The notes under the pieces were generated by a model, which was not told the DNA's origin, did no database searches, and saw only the letters and a list, made by a program, of their open reading frames with translations. A stretch of DNA of 64,000 bases from Cyanobacteria bacterium FACHB-502 (lineage in GTDB: Bacteria > Cyanobacteriota > Cyanobacteriia > Elainellales > Elainellaceae), in the NCBI GenBank assembly GCA_014695325.1, contig JACJNZ010000029.1, forward strand, positions 62,001 through 126,000. Reading direction: 5' to 3'. Position 1 is the first letter of the stretch; each line of letters begins with the position of its first letter. A program made the position numbers and the translations under genes. This document shows, piece by piece, positions 47,627 to 56,999 of this stretch.

Positions 47627-47697
47627 TTCGGCAGATTTATTCAGCAAATTGATCCAGCAAAGTCATTCGGCAAATGGCATTTACCTTATCGTTCGCC

Positions 47698-49050
47698 CTA
47701 TCGCCAGCGACGAATCCAATCCCAAATTTTTGCGATTCGATCTTCGATCCAAACCATGCCCCGATCGAGCCATTCTAAAAGCTGTTCAAGCGGATGTTTA
47801 ATGTAGCCGACAAGCTGTACTTCCGCTTCGATGTAGGAAGCAACTTCAATGGCTTGACTGGTTGCAGCAGGGTGAACGGCAATCTGGTCAGGCTCAGGCG
47901 CAACGGTTGCTAAAGCAGTTTCCAACGGCGTAAAAGGAACGACCTCCCGGCTGACGGGCACATTCACCGCGATCGATTTTGGCATGGTTCGATACAGCTG
48001 AACGGCTTTGGGGGCACGGTTCCAGGTTGCCAGCACGCCTTTGTTGTACCGCTCGATTGCGCTGGTGTCCGTGACTTCCCAGTCGGGGGGATGATCCAAG
48101 CGATTCAGGCGATCGAAGAAGGCTTGAGTTCCTAACTGGAGCCAGCGAAATTTGCGGTCGGTTGGCTGCGGTTTCTGTCGCATTGCTGCGCTGAACGCCT
48201 TCGACCATTCCTCGAACGGCAGCCAGTTGACCTCCGCCGACCTCAGTTGCGGCTTCTCAGCTTGGCTTGCTGTCAGCCTTCTAGAGAGCCGGGCTTCTTG
48301 AAATAAATTTGTTGAAAGGGCGATCGTGCCTCGCTGTTCCCATGCCATGAGCTGATAAAACAACCGGATCGGCAAAATTGCATGGGGAGAATGCGGCAGG
48401 GGTAAAAACGGATCGACAAAAGGGGACTGACTCAAAGCGAGACTGCGCTGCTGTCGCCAGTATTCTGCCAGTTCTAAAACGATGAGCCGCCGAAGCTGCT
48501 GCTGTTGAGGCTCGGTTAGCCCGTCTAAGAGCTGATTTTGCACCGTCACTAAAACCAGCTTTTGAGATTCAATTAAACAGGCAATGCCGCGCACCCGCAG
48601 CGACGGGGATTTTCCGGGCTTTGCCCTGGGCGCAAACTGAACCGACTGTGAAGAGCCTTTTAAAGCAGGCTGAAGCTGGATTTGATCGATCGGCAGCGAA
48701 ATTCCCATTGCCTGCACGGCTGCCAAAACTTTGCGAATCGGAGTGTCGCTGGTGAGCGGCTGTCGTTCTATAGGAGCCTGGGTCGATGCTGAGTCGTTGC
48801 CTCGCTGCGGTAGTCGCTGCACGGCTGCCTGAAGTCGGGGCAGGGTTTGGCCAATGCTGTGTCGCAGTTGTTTGGTGGCGAGTCGGCTGCTCTGAAACGC
48901 CAGATAAATTGGATAAAGCGTAATCTGCACGCCCCAGACGGCCATCAACTTTGCCTGTCGCCACAAAATGCCCGATCGATCCTGGATCTGGATTGACTGG
49001 TGCGACAAGAAACTCAAAAAGCGGCTGTTGTATCGTCCAGAAGAAGACAT
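47698..49050 (-). CDS. Conserved-looking cyanobacterial protein of unknown function
   Basis: 450 residues from the ATG at 49050 (a TTG at 49068 extends the frame). I do not recognise a named domain. Visible features: a hydrophobic amphipathic stretch near 40-55 (GVQITLYPIYLAFQSS), Gln-rich helices to residue 190, a compact region 150-270 (LRVRGIACLIESQKLVLVTV, LIVLELAEYWRQQRSLAL), and a C-terminal tail ending in Trp-rich sequence (LEWLDRGMVWIEDRIAKIWDW) that may bind membranes. The start codon is 110 bp from that of the divergent mannosidase gene. Coding is supported by codon use and the absence of competing frames. Confidence 0.75.
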   Translation of the reverse strand: MSSSGRYNSRFLSFLSHQSIQIQDRSGILWRQAKLMAVWGVQITLYPIYLAFQSSRLATKQLRHSIGQTLPRLQAAVQRLPQRGNDSASTQAPIERQPLTSDTPIRKVLAAVQAMGISLPIDQIQLQPALKGSSQSVQFAPRAKPGKSPSLRVRGIACLIESQKLVLVTVQNQLLDGLTEPQQQQLRRLIVLELAEYWRQQRSLALSQSPFVDPFLPLPHSPHAILPIRLFYQLMAWEQRGTIALSTNLFQEARLSRRLTASQAEKPQLRSAEVNWLPFEEWSKAFSAAMRQKPQPTDRKFRWLQLGTQAFFDRLNRLDHPPDWEVTDTSAIERYNKGVLATWNRAPKAVQLYRTMPKSIAVNVPVSREVVPFTPLETALATVAPEPDQIAVHPAATSQAIEVASYIEAEVQLVGYIKHPLEQLLEWLDRGMVWIEDRIAKIWDWIRRWR

Positions 49051-49160
49051 AGCGGCAAAAGAACGCAATGGAAGGACGGCAGAAAGAACGCAAGAAAAAA
49101 TGAGGCGATGATAAAGTCAGGAAGGCAAATCCTGAGCAATGCCTTGATCTTATCGAAATT

Positions 49161-52100
49161 ATGACAGACTCGCTGCCCGTACCCGTGCCCGCTCTGAGCC
49201 AGGCGATCGCCCGTCTCCGCCAGCTTACCCAATTCAACCTGCAAGCCAATTGGCGCATTTGTGAAGCAGACCTGTCGCTTACCGCCGCACTTGATCCGCA
49301 AAGCTGGAATAGATGGACAATCGCCTCGGTGAACGATCGCGAGCATATTGCCTGGGAAAAAGGGCAGCGCGTGTTGTGGCTGAGCCATCGGCTGACGGTT
49401 CCGGCGGAACTCAAGGGCTATCCGTTGATGGGAATGACACTGCGGCTCTCGCTGGTTTGGTGGGCGGAGGCAGCGCAGGTGTTTGTAAACGGCGATCGAG
49501 TGCAGGAAGGCGATTTGTTTGACTGTCAGACGCGAATTTGCCTCAGCGAAGCCGTTCAGCCCGGGGAAGAAATCGATCTGGCGATTCGGCTGGTCAGTCC
49601 GGGACACGATAATGGCGCGCTGGTTCGATCACTGCTGCTGTACGAGCGAGAAAACCGTGAGCTTGACCCCTGCCCAGAACCGGGATTTGTTGCCGATGAA
49701 CTGGAGGTGCTGCAAACCTATCTGACGACATTCGCCCCCGAAGCTCTGGCAGAAGTCGCGGCAGTCGTTGATTTTCTTCCCTGGGAAGAAGTCAGGGATG
49801 CTGCCCGGTTCGATCGCGCCATCACCTCGATGCGGCAGCAGCTTAGTTCCTGGAGCCAGTGGATCAAACAGCGATCGGTTTACTTGTTGGGACACGCCCA
49901 CCTTGATCTGGCATGGCTCTGGGAAATCGACGACACATGGAAAGCGGCAGAACGCACCTTTCGATCGGCTCTCGATTTGCAGCAGGAATATCCTGAGCTG
50001 ATTTTTGGACATTCCACCCCTGCCCTCTATCACTGGATTGAAACCAACCGCCCAGACTTATTTGCTGAAATTCAATCGCAAGTCAAGTCGAACCGCTGGG
50101 AAATCATTGCCGGACTCTGGCTGGAACCAGAGCTGAATTTGATTAGCGGCGAGTCGATCGTCCGACACATTCTTTATGGGCAGCATTACACCGAAGAGAA
50201 ATTTGGTCAGATCAGCCGGGTTGCCTGGTTGCCCGATACCTTTGGCTTTTGCGGGCAGTTGCCCCAGCTTCTCCAGCAGGGCGGTGTGGAATACTTTGTC
50301 ACCCAAAAGTTGCGCTGGAACGACACTACCCAGTTTCCCTATGAAGCTTTTTGGTGGCAGTCTCTCGACGGTAGCCGCATTTTCAGCCATCATTCTGCGC
50401 CGATCGGAGAAGGCATTGATCCGGTAAAAATGGCAAGTTACGCCTGCAACTGGGAAAAGAATTCGGGTCAACCCATTGTCCTCTGGCTGCCCGGAGTGGG
50501 GGATCACGGCGGCGGACCCACCCGCGATATGCTGGAACTGGTGCGTCGCTGGCAGCAGTCACCCTTTTTTCCTAACCTCGAATTCAGCACTGCCGAAGCC
50601 TTTCTCGATCGCCTCCAGTCCCTTACCTCAGATTTGCTCCCCACCTGGAAAACCGACCTGTATCTGGAATTTCATCGCGGCTGCTACACCAGTCATGCCT
50701 GCCAAAAGCGATTTAATCGGCTCAGTGAACGGCTGCTCTACGAAGCCGAACTGTTTTCCTCGATCGCGACTTTGCTGCTCGGCGTTGAATATCCCCAGTC
50801 TCAGCTAGAGTCCGCCTGGAAGCAGGTGCTCTTTAACCAGTTTCACGACATCTTGCCCGGTTCTGCCATTCCTGAGGTGTACGAAGACGCAAACCGGCTC
50901 TGGCAAAACGCGATCGACACTGCCACTTTCCTTAAACAGCAGGCACTCCAAACGATTGCCGCCTCTCTTACGCTGCCCGAGCCACCTCACCCAGGAGCAC
51001 AGCCCGTTCTTGTCTTTAACTCGCTGACGTGGGAACGATCGCCCCTGATTTGCCTGACGCTGCCTGCGGGCCACTGGCAGGTTTGCGATTTCGCTGGACA
51101 ACCGCTTGCCAGCACTCACGAAGCAATTGATTCAGACACAATCCGCTTCACGTTTCAGCCCACCCCGATTCCCGCACTGGGCTATTGCTGCTTCTGGCTG
51201 GTTCCCGCCTCAGAAAAACTTTCAGAAGAAATGCTGGCTTTGCTGAATTTGAGCCTGTTTCGCTCCCCTACTCCCTTAACTTCTGAGGGAACCAAGTCAG
51301 CTCCATCTAACGTTCAAAGCCCTGCAGTATTGAGGAATTTAGGGGGCGATGCCGGAGCCAGGCTATCCCTCTCCAATTCTCCTGTTGCCTGTGAGGAATA
51401 CCTACTCGAAAACGAATTCTTGCAGGCAACGATCGATCCACAGACCGGGGACATCGCCCGACTCTACGACAAATCGAGTCAGCGGGAAGTGCTCAAGGGG
51501 GCAGGTAATCAACTTCAGGCATTTCGCGATCGCGGGCAATATTGGGATGCCTGGAACATTGACCCTAACTATGCCAGCCATCCTCTCCCTGCCACAGAGC
51601 TGACCGAAATTCGACAAGTTGCCCATACCCTGCTGGAAACCCGGATTCAGGTCGTTCGCCGTCTGGGGCAATCCACCTTTTACCAAGCCTACAGACTGGC
51701 GCACAACTCCCGGATTCTCACGATCGAAACCCAGGTGGACTGGCAAGAACAACACATGATCGTCAAAGCCGCCTTTCCGCTCAATTTGGAAGCCGATCGA
51801 GCCATCTACGAAAGTCCGTTTGGCGCGATCGATCGTTCCACCCGACCGCAAACCGAGGCAGAAAAAGCCCAGTGGGAAGTCCCGGCGTTAACCTGGGCAG
51901 ACTTGAGCGACGAAACCTACGGCGTCAGCCTCTTGAGCGACTGCAAACACGGCTATGATCACCAGCCTGATCAACTCCGGCTCACCTTGCTCCGCGCTCC
52001 CATGTGGCCCCATCCCGATGCCGATCGCGGCTGGCATGAATTCACCTACGCCATCTATCCCCATTGCGGCAACTGGCAAACCGCCCAAACCGCCCGACGA

Positions 52101-52484
52101 GGATATGAACTTACCCATTCGGTGCAGGTTATTTTGCCTCAGCAATCCTCGATCGCCCAGCCCATCCTGCCGCCCCAGGGCGAATTTCTAACGCTGCCGC
52201 CCGATGCCCCTTTCCTGGCTGCCTTCAAACGCTCTGAACGTAATCCGACTCAGTGGGTGCTGCGCTGCTTTGAAGGACAGGGACAGTCTGCGGCGATCGA
52301 CTGGCAATCAACTGGTGGCTTGCTGGCTCAGAAACTCAACTTTCAGAGCGTGTGCAAAACCAATCTGCTAGAAGAATTTGAAGGAGGAGGGATTGATTCC
52401 TCAGGGAACTGGGGAGCGATCGAGCCAATCACGCAACTCGCACCGTGGCAAATTGCATCTTTCTTGCTGACAGAGAAGAAATAA
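49161..52484 (+). CDS. Alpha-mannosidase, GH38 family
   Basis: Retaining zinc alpha-mannosidase of 1107 residues. N-terminal jelly-roll region 1-235; the catalytic domain begins at 238 with GHAHLDLAWLW, whose His247 and Asp249 are zinc ligands. The nucleophile is Asp359 in WLPDTFGFCGQLPQ; SHHSAPIGEG and LWLPGVGDHGGGPT complete the site. The C-terminal half is the beta-sandwich (DPQTGDIARLYDKSSQREVL). The class fits cytosolic GH38 enzymes trimming mannosides; in cyanobacteria they probably recycle mannose-containing glycans, but the substrate is not known. Residues about 702-731 are encoded by a family-2 dispersed repeat between catalytic and beta-sandwich parts. The start is the ATG at 49161. 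Confidence 0.93.
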   Translation: MTDSLPVPVPALSQAIARLRQLTQFNLQANWRICEADLSLTAALDPQSWNRWTIASVNDREHIAWEKGQRVLWLSHRLTVPAELKGYPLMGMTLRLSLVWWAEAAQVFVNGDRVQEGDLFDCQTRICLSEAVQPGEEIDLAIRLVSPGHDNGALVRSLLLYERENRELDPCPEPGFVADELEVLQTYLTTFAPEALAEVAAVVDFLPWEEVRDAARFDRAITSMRQQLSSWSQWIKQRSVYLLGHAHLDLAWLWEIDDTWKAAERTFRSALDLQQEYPELIFGHSTPALYHWIETNRPDLFAEIQSQVKSNRWEIIAGLWLEPELNLISGESIVRHILYGQHYTEEKFGQISRVAWLPDTFGFCGQLPQLLQQGGVEYFVTQKLRWNDTTQFPYEAFWWQSLDGSRIFSHHSAPIGEGIDPVKMASYACNWEKNSGQPIVLWLPGVGDHGGGPTRDMLELVRRWQQSPFFPNLEFSTAEAFLDRLQSLTSDLLPTWKTDLYLEFHRGCYTSHACQKRFNRLSERLLYEAELFSSIATLLLGVEYPQSQLESAWKQVLFNQFHDILPGSAIPEVYEDANRLWQNAIDTATFLKQQALQTIAASLTLPEPPHPGAQPVLVFNSLTWERSPLICLTLPAGHWQVCDFAGQPLASTHEAIDSDTIRFTFQPTPIPALGYCCFWLVPASEKLSEEMLALLNLSLFRSPTPLTSEGTKSAPSNVQSPAVLRNLGGDAGARLSLSNSPVACEEYLLENEFLQATIDPQTGDIARLYDKSSQREVLKGAGNQLQAFRDRGQYWDAWNIDPNYASHPLPATELTEIRQVAHTLLETRIQVVRRLGQSTFYQAYRLAHNSRILTIETQVDWQEQHMIVKAAFPLNLEADRAIYESPFGAIDRSTRPQTEAEKAQWEVPALTWADLSDETYGVSLLSDCKHGYDHQPDQLRLTLLRAPMWPHPDADRGWHEFTYAIYPHCGNWQTAQTARRGYELTHSVQVILPQQSSIAQPILPPQGEFLTLPPDAPFLAAFKRSERNPTQWVLRCFEGQGQSAAIDWQSTGGLLAQKLNFQSVCKTNLLEEFEGGGIDSSGNWGAIEPITQLAPWQIASFLLTEKK
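51263..51354. repeat. Dispersed repeat, family 2, in frame in GH38 gene
   Basis: The segments tcccctactcccttaacttc, gttcaaagccctgcagtatt and gaggaatttagggggcgatg, in this order, match the intergenic copy at 35161. It encodes about 30 Ser/Pro/Asn-rich residues between domains. Confidence 0.65.
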
Positions 52485-52524
52485 GCTTTAGTTGCTAACA
52501 CGCCTCAAACCCTCCCCAATCCCG

Positions 52525-52734
52525 CTAACTCATGATTCGATTCAGCGCAACAATCACCTTCTCAGACCTATCCGGTGCAGGCTGCGGCTTGCTCCATTCA
52601 TAGATTTTGGCGTATCCGCGCAAATGCTGCTCTCGCTTATAGCGATCGATGTGTTCCGGTGTACCAATCACCACGATCGTCAGATAGCGAGGGTCAGGAT
52701 TAATCTGAATCGGCGCAACATTGTTGTAAGTCAT
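52525..52734 (-). CDS. Small protein of unknown function (69 residues)
   Basis: 69 residues from the ATG at 52734, with GGAG about ten bases upstream; the frame upstream of it is less protein-like. The sequence is globular and mixed, with INPDPRYLTIVVIGTPEHID, a stretch RYKREQHLRGYAKIYEWSKP, and a short C-terminal helix. No membrane segment. I do not recognise the family, though the look is of a real, compact cyanobacterial protein. It converges with the mannosidase gene 40 bp away and lies next to the HicBA locus. Confidence 0.55.
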   Translation of the reverse strand: MTYNNVAPIQINPDPRYLTIVVIGTPEHIDRYKREQHLRGYAKIYEWSKPQPAPDRSEKVIVALNRIMS

Positions 52735-53027
52735 GACAGTTTCACTCCACTTGTCGTTGAGTCCATTGGAACTGGGTTGATGCGATACCCAAAACCAAAG
52801 CCACCCTGCTGCTTTTTTGCCAGAGCAAGTCAGGATGGCTAGTGGAGTGATAAACTGCCCTCTAGCCCTCCGAACTGGTCGCACAGTTTTGAGGGTTAGT
52901 CATCTGGGACTGTTCGCGCAGCCTCAGGTGACGCTTTGATACTGGATATTTTTTAGTACTGAAAGACAACCGTACTGGAAACCCCAATTTTTGGCAAGCG
53001 TGTCTTGATACAGGTTTACACGTCGCT

Positions 53028-53252
53028 TTAATCAATTTTCCACTCATTGTCTGGAATATCAGCCGTTGTCATGATGTTCCGCAAAGTTCCAATCGGTAAA
53101 TCACGGCTTTTGTGATAGGGAACAATCACCTGAAGCTGACGCTCAAGATTGCGCCACTTGCGATGGCTCCCTTTCTGGGAAACTAAAACAAATCCATAAC
53201 GCTGAAGAATTTTCTCAACTTCATCTGCGTTCATTCTTCGGGTTCGACTCAT
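53028..53252 (-). CDS. hicA: HicA-family mRNA interferase toxin
   Basis: 74 residues, double-stranded-RNA-binding fold. The catalytic His30 sits in the hallmark QKGSHRKW, and VIVPYHKSRDLPIGTLRNI is the conserved second half. HicA toxins cut mRNA without needing ribosomes when the antitoxin is lost. The start ATG overlaps the hicB stop as ATGA, so the two are translationally coupled, with the antitoxin first as in many reverse-order hicBA loci. It should be active from the residues present. Confidence 0.92.
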   Translation of the reverse strand: MSRTRRMNADEVEKILQRYGFVLVSQKGSHRKWRNLERQLQVIVPYHKSRDLPIGTLRNIMTTADIPDNEWKID

Positions 53253-53452
53253 CCGATCGAAACCTCTTTGATGATGGCTCCTTCCGATAGTTCAAGGGGT
53301 TCAGGTTCAAGATAGAGTTCGATCGCCTCACGAATATTATCTAGAGCCTCTTCTTGAGTTTCTCCTGCGGAGGTACAGCCGGGCAATTCTGGACACCACA
53401 CTGCCCAATCTCCCGTTTCTGGGTCATGTTCAAGCACAACACGCCATTTCAT
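53249..53452 (-). CDS. hicB: HicB-family antitoxin
   Basis: 67 residues from the ATG at 53452, which has GGAG eight bases upstream; a GTG at 53467 is less likely. Partial RNase-H-like HicB fold with the typical DWAVWCPELPGCTSAGET and EEALDNIREAIELYLE. It has no C-terminal ribbon-helix-helix or HTH domain, so self-regulation by DNA binding is doubtful. It neutralises HicA by direct binding. It lies in an AT-rich accessory block with the NACHT NTPase gene directly upstream on the same strand. Confidence 0.9.
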   Translation of the reverse strand: MKWRVVLEHDPETGDWAVWCPELPGCTSAGETQEEALDNIREAIELYLEPEPLELSEGAIIKEVSIG

Positions 53453-53711
53453 TCTGAGTTTCTCCACCTAACGAGCTCTTCCCTTAGCGATCGCAAAACT
53501 CTTTAATTTGGTCGATCGACACTTCAATATTTTTGAGTTTCATAGTGATTCTATTTTCATTACACTAAGCTTTTGGTCCGTCTATTCAAAAGGCTAAACC
53601 GATTGTTATTTTATAATTAGCTAAAATCTCCAGCTTTAATCTCATAGAGTTGTTGAGAAACCACCCTTATTCTTTTATGCTACTTCAAATCCCATCAACA
53701 CAATAAAGCTT

Positions 53712-56276
53712 CTATAATCTTTCAAGCTCGACACTGGAAGAATGAAGTTTATGCCATGCGTTGTAGAAGCTCGAATAGCTCATTTTCTTGGCACAATGCC
53801 ATATAATCTCATAAATGTATTCGTCTCTAAAATGCTTTATTTCTACTAGTTGAACTGCCAGGTGTTCCTTTAGATTTGAAAGACAGGGTTCCAAGGCTTG
53901 CACAATCTTGAAGAGCTGGCAAATTCTTGTTTCTTCCTGTAAGGCTTTGGCGATTTCTAGAACTTCAAACGAATCATCTGATATTTGAATTCTTCGTATT
54001 AAATCATCAATTTCAATCGCCGAGTTAGAATTCTTACCAGAATCAATAGATTTGTCGTTAGATACTAATTTTGGCTTATTAGTATTGGACAATTTATTAT
54101 TGTTTGTCGTTTCAATTTCTTCCCTTAATTTATTAAGAACCTTAACTGCATAGGGTGGAAGCTGTGTCTTGACTCCTTTATAAAAAATCAATCTTATATC
54201 TCTAGTACGAATTCCCATAGCATATAGAGTATTGGCAATGCTGAAGCGAACCCCCGCATCCAAATATTCATTTAGCAGGCAAAGTAAATAGTTTTTAATT
54301 TCTTTTTCTTTTAAGCCATGTCGAATTACTGCCTTAGCCTCTGTGTAGATAGGCTTTAGGAAAAAACACCACTTCTGTTCCTCAGGATATCCAAATGCAT
54401 ACTTAGCAACCGCTGATACAATTTCGTGGTACTCCAATGCTGAGTACCTTGAAAATTCCTTTGCGACTTCTGCTGCTAGAAAGTAGGCTCTGAAAGAGTA
54501 AAATCTTCCACAGTTGTCTTCAAAATTTAATAAGCGATGAAGGAGTTGTTCCTTAAAGTAGTCGTTTAAATCAAACTTCCCTAACCATAAGCCTATAACT
54601 TCCTTCCACTGAGGTTCAAAAATTCGATATTTGCCATACTTCATAGGTTTATCAATGTGAGTTTGAGGAAGGAAGAAGCTCCAATCGTCGATCGCCAAAG
54701 CTGCAAAATACTCCTGAAATGTAGGATGAAAGAAGGCATACGTAGCTTCATGGGGTTTTTCTGATGTGGTTCCAATATAATTAAGCCAACCTAACTGAAC
54801 GGCTTTATAGAATAAAGACCCTCTTGCATCTGATTTGCCCATTGCTGATATATCCTCAATCTGGCTCTTTCTCAACCTGAATCGACTGTCATGGCTGTCA
54901 AGAGCAGTTTTAGCAACTTCGCCAAGTGCTGAGTTTAAAGTATCTCGTTCGGTACGATCGATTTCCACCTCAGAATGTTTTCGTGCTTGTAGGTCATAGT
55001 AGTAATCAACAAAAAGTCGATAAAGCTCAGCTTTTGTGTCAGGTAGTTCTCCAATGTGTGATTCCCAAATGTAGCAGAGCAATGATAAACGCAAAGGATT
55101 TTTTACAGAGTCGCGAATTCTTTCTTTACCTGGTAGATAAAGTTGCTGGATTAACGCATCCCCTAATTGAGAATCAACTCCATCTCTTGTGAAAAACCGA
55201 TAAATGTATGCTTCAATCTGATTTCGATATTTGTTAATAGGTGTTTGATAATCAAATGCAAGAGTCCGAAAAACTTTAAATCTAGGTAGTGCATAAACAT
55301 CCCAGGTGTTCAAACGGCAGGTTAGAACAACCTTGACCCGATCTGCCCATGCTTCTTTTAATTGCTCTCCAATCATTTGGAGAGAATTACCAGTTGTTGT
55401 TAGTTCGTCTGCTCCGTCTAATAAAAGCCAAACCTTTCCCGTCTGCAATAAAGCATTGATGCTTGCCTCCCATTCAGAGGACTCAACGCTTCTGGGTTTA
55501 GCATTTTTTTTAAGAAGATGGCTTAGAAACTCAAACGTGGGTGATACTCCACATTTACCCAGCGAAATCCAGATTGGAAACATTCCTTTCAGGTAAAGGC
55601 GATCGCCTATTTTTTGCAACAGTGTTGTCTTACCTGAACCTGGCTCTCCCGTAATGACCAGACGAGAGTTATCTGAAGTATTGGAGTTACAGATGACCTC
55701 ACTTAAAAAAATCTCCTCATTATCAAATCGCTTAACGATTTCGTCCTCAACAGGTTGTAATAGCTGAGAACCCTGCTCAACGGAACTTACATCAGAGCGC
55801 CGATACTGTTTTTGCTTGCGCTCGATCAGTCCAACAGATATGAATAATTTAGCGGGATCAATACAAACTCCATCCTTTGCCATCAAATATTCAAGAGTTG
55901 GAGATTGAATCTGACGATCGAGCATTGCGCGGCATACTTCTTTCCAATAATCATCGGGATAGCCCTCTCCAATTCCATAACCCGCTTCAATTAGCCATTG
56001 TGGTAAGCGTTTCCAATCAATCTCACTTTTGTCTGGAAGAAGTTCAAGAATCTGCTGCCTAACACGTCCAGTCAAGGCAGTTTTGACAGTTCCTTTCGTG
56101 ACAGAGCAGTGTTTCGCAATTTCTCCCTGATCTAATTCGCACAGTATGCCTTTCAGATACTCCCAATTTCTGGGCGTAATTTTTCCTGTCCTTTCCAGGT
56201 CAGAGCGGAGCCTGTCCAGATCAAACCTTTGCCTAGCTTGCTCGAAAAGAGGAGGTTGTGACGAAGGTGAAGGCAT
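53712..56276 (-). CDS. NACHT-family STAND NTPase with N-terminal helix-turn-helix
   Basis: 854 residues from the ATG at 56276 (a TTG at 56315 is less likely). Residues 30-80 form a helix-turn-helix-like unit (LDQGEIAKHCSVTKGTVKTA), followed by a 100-residue connector. The NACHT NTPase follows: Walker A GEPGSGKTT (210-218), Walker B VWLLLDGADEL (282-292), sensor VVLTCRLN, and the C-terminal NACHT signature HPTFQEYFAA (517-526). The last 300 residues are helical, repeat-like and Lys/Asn-rich. Such proteins act as ligand-triggered oligomeric switches, and several NACHT proteins are antiviral sensors. No effector nuclease or TIR domain is visible, so the output is unclear. The base composition is more AT-rich than neighbours, with few GCGATCG words, suggesting transfer. 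Confidence 0.9.
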   Translation of the reverse strand: MPSPSSQPPLFEQARQRFDLDRLRSDLERTGKITPRNWEYLKGILCELDQGEIAKHCSVTKGTVKTALTGRVRQQILELLPDKSEIDWKRLPQWLIEAGYGIGEGYPDDYWKEVCRAMLDRQIQSPTLEYLMAKDGVCIDPAKLFISVGLIERKQKQYRRSDVSSVEQGSQLLQPVEDEIVKRFDNEEIFLSEVICNSNTSDNSRLVITGEPGSGKTTLLQKIGDRLYLKGMFPIWISLGKCGVSPTFEFLSHLLKKNAKPRSVESSEWEASINALLQTGKVWLLLDGADELTTTGNSLQMIGEQLKEAWADRVKVVLTCRLNTWDVYALPRFKVFRTLAFDYQTPINKYRNQIEAYIYRFFTRDGVDSQLGDALIQQLYLPGKERIRDSVKNPLRLSLLCYIWESHIGELPDTKAELYRLFVDYYYDLQARKHSEVEIDRTERDTLNSALGEVAKTALDSHDSRFRLRKSQIEDISAMGKSDARGSLFYKAVQLGWLNYIGTTSEKPHEATYAFFHPTFQEYFAALAIDDWSFFLPQTHIDKPMKYGKYRIFEPQWKEVIGLWLGKFDLNDYFKEQLLHRLLNFEDNCGRFYSFRAYFLAAEVAKEFSRYSALEYHEIVSAVAKYAFGYPEEQKWCFFLKPIYTEAKAVIRHGLKEKEIKNYLLCLLNEYLDAGVRFSIANTLYAMGIRTRDIRLIFYKGVKTQLPPYAVKVLNKLREEIETTNNNKLSNTNKPKLVSNDKSIDSGKNSNSAIEIDDLIRRIQISDDSFEVLEIAKALQEETRICQLFKIVQALEPCLSNLKEHLAVQLVEIKHFRDEYIYEIIWHCAKKMSYSSFYNAWHKLHSSSVELERL

Positions 56277-56400
56277 CGAAAACCCAGAGATTGCGAGAAA
56301 CACAAGCTGATTCAATGCTAACTGATTGCTAACACTTGAGAGGCGATTCGCAGCGGTCTACCCAGTTAAGTTAGGTTCATTGAGTTGAAAACAGTAATCG

Positions 56401-56643
56401 ATGCAACACTCCACTCCTCAGTCTCCCACAGCCAAAACACAGCCTGTTCAGGTTGTGATTACGAATCCTGGCTCGATCGAGCCTCCCTCAGCTTGGATGC
56501 AGTATGGCACTAGCCCCACTGAGATCATCCTTGCAACCGCGATCGTTATCGGCGCGATCGCAGGAGTAATTAGCTCCATAGCCCTCCTGCTCCAGGTTCT
56601 TGTACCCGTCATGAAAGGAAACCCATCACGGGGAAGGAAGTAG
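56401..56643 (+). CDS. Small single-span membrane protein beside the NACHT gene
   Basis: 80 residues. A polar N-terminus (1-37, with QPVQVVITNPGS) precedes one long hydrophobic segment (38-70, TEIILATAIVIGAIAGVISS onward) and a short basic tail (KGNPSRGRK), giving a probable N-out, C-in topology. It is divergently transcribed from the NACHT NTPase, start codons 124 bp apart, and lies within the accessory block. I do not recognise the family. Small membrane proteins next to STAND NTPases are sometimes pore-forming effectors, but nothing here proves that. Confidence 0.6.
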   Translation: MQHSTPQSPTAKTQPVQVVITNPGSIEPPSAWMQYGTSPTEIILATAIVIGAIAGVISSIALLLQVLVPVMKGNPSRGRK

Positions 56644-56999
56644 TGCAGCTTCGAGGTGGCTGGAATCTTTTGGATAAACCAATTGAGAGGGTTCCAGTCA
56701 TGTCAAATTTCTTGCCTTTCAAGAAGAAGACTCGAAATGCTGACCTTTAAGCTCGAATGTCCACCCTCCGGACTTAAAGCTTTAACCTTTTTGCTAGAAA
56801 TTTCAACCTCGAAGCCTAAAACTCTGACTCTAGAATTTGGAACTTCAGCCTTTTTACTTCAGTTACAAGGCTCAGAACCTGAAATGCCGAGCAAATTGCT
56901 GAGACTTTGAGCCTTCATATCTCTATCGCCAATCTCCAAGAGCAAACAATGAGACTTCCTACCAAACCATTCCTACTCGCTTTCACGCAGTTAAGTCCC
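56644..56999. other. Spacer with degenerate ~39-bp repeats
   Basis: 356 bp downstream of the small membrane protein. Three imperfect repeats (from about 56728, 56770 and 56809) share cga/acttaaagc-ttaacctttttgctagaa-type sequence. An 84-codon frame through it (56656-56910) mirrors the repeat as LKALTFLLEISTS/KPKTLTLEFGTS and is probably not a gene. Confidence 0.45.

Larger units (their letters stand above)
47342..47697. other. Repeat-rich spacer upstream of the kinase-like gene
   Basis: 356 bp. It contains a 14-bp threefold array (47536-47577) and a 12-bp twofold array (47603-47626). No gene seen. Confidence 0.5.

Noticed and set aside
56656-56910. 84-codon frame downstream of the small membrane protein
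   Set aside because: Its sequence only mirrors degenerate 39-bp DNA repeats; reported as repeats instead.
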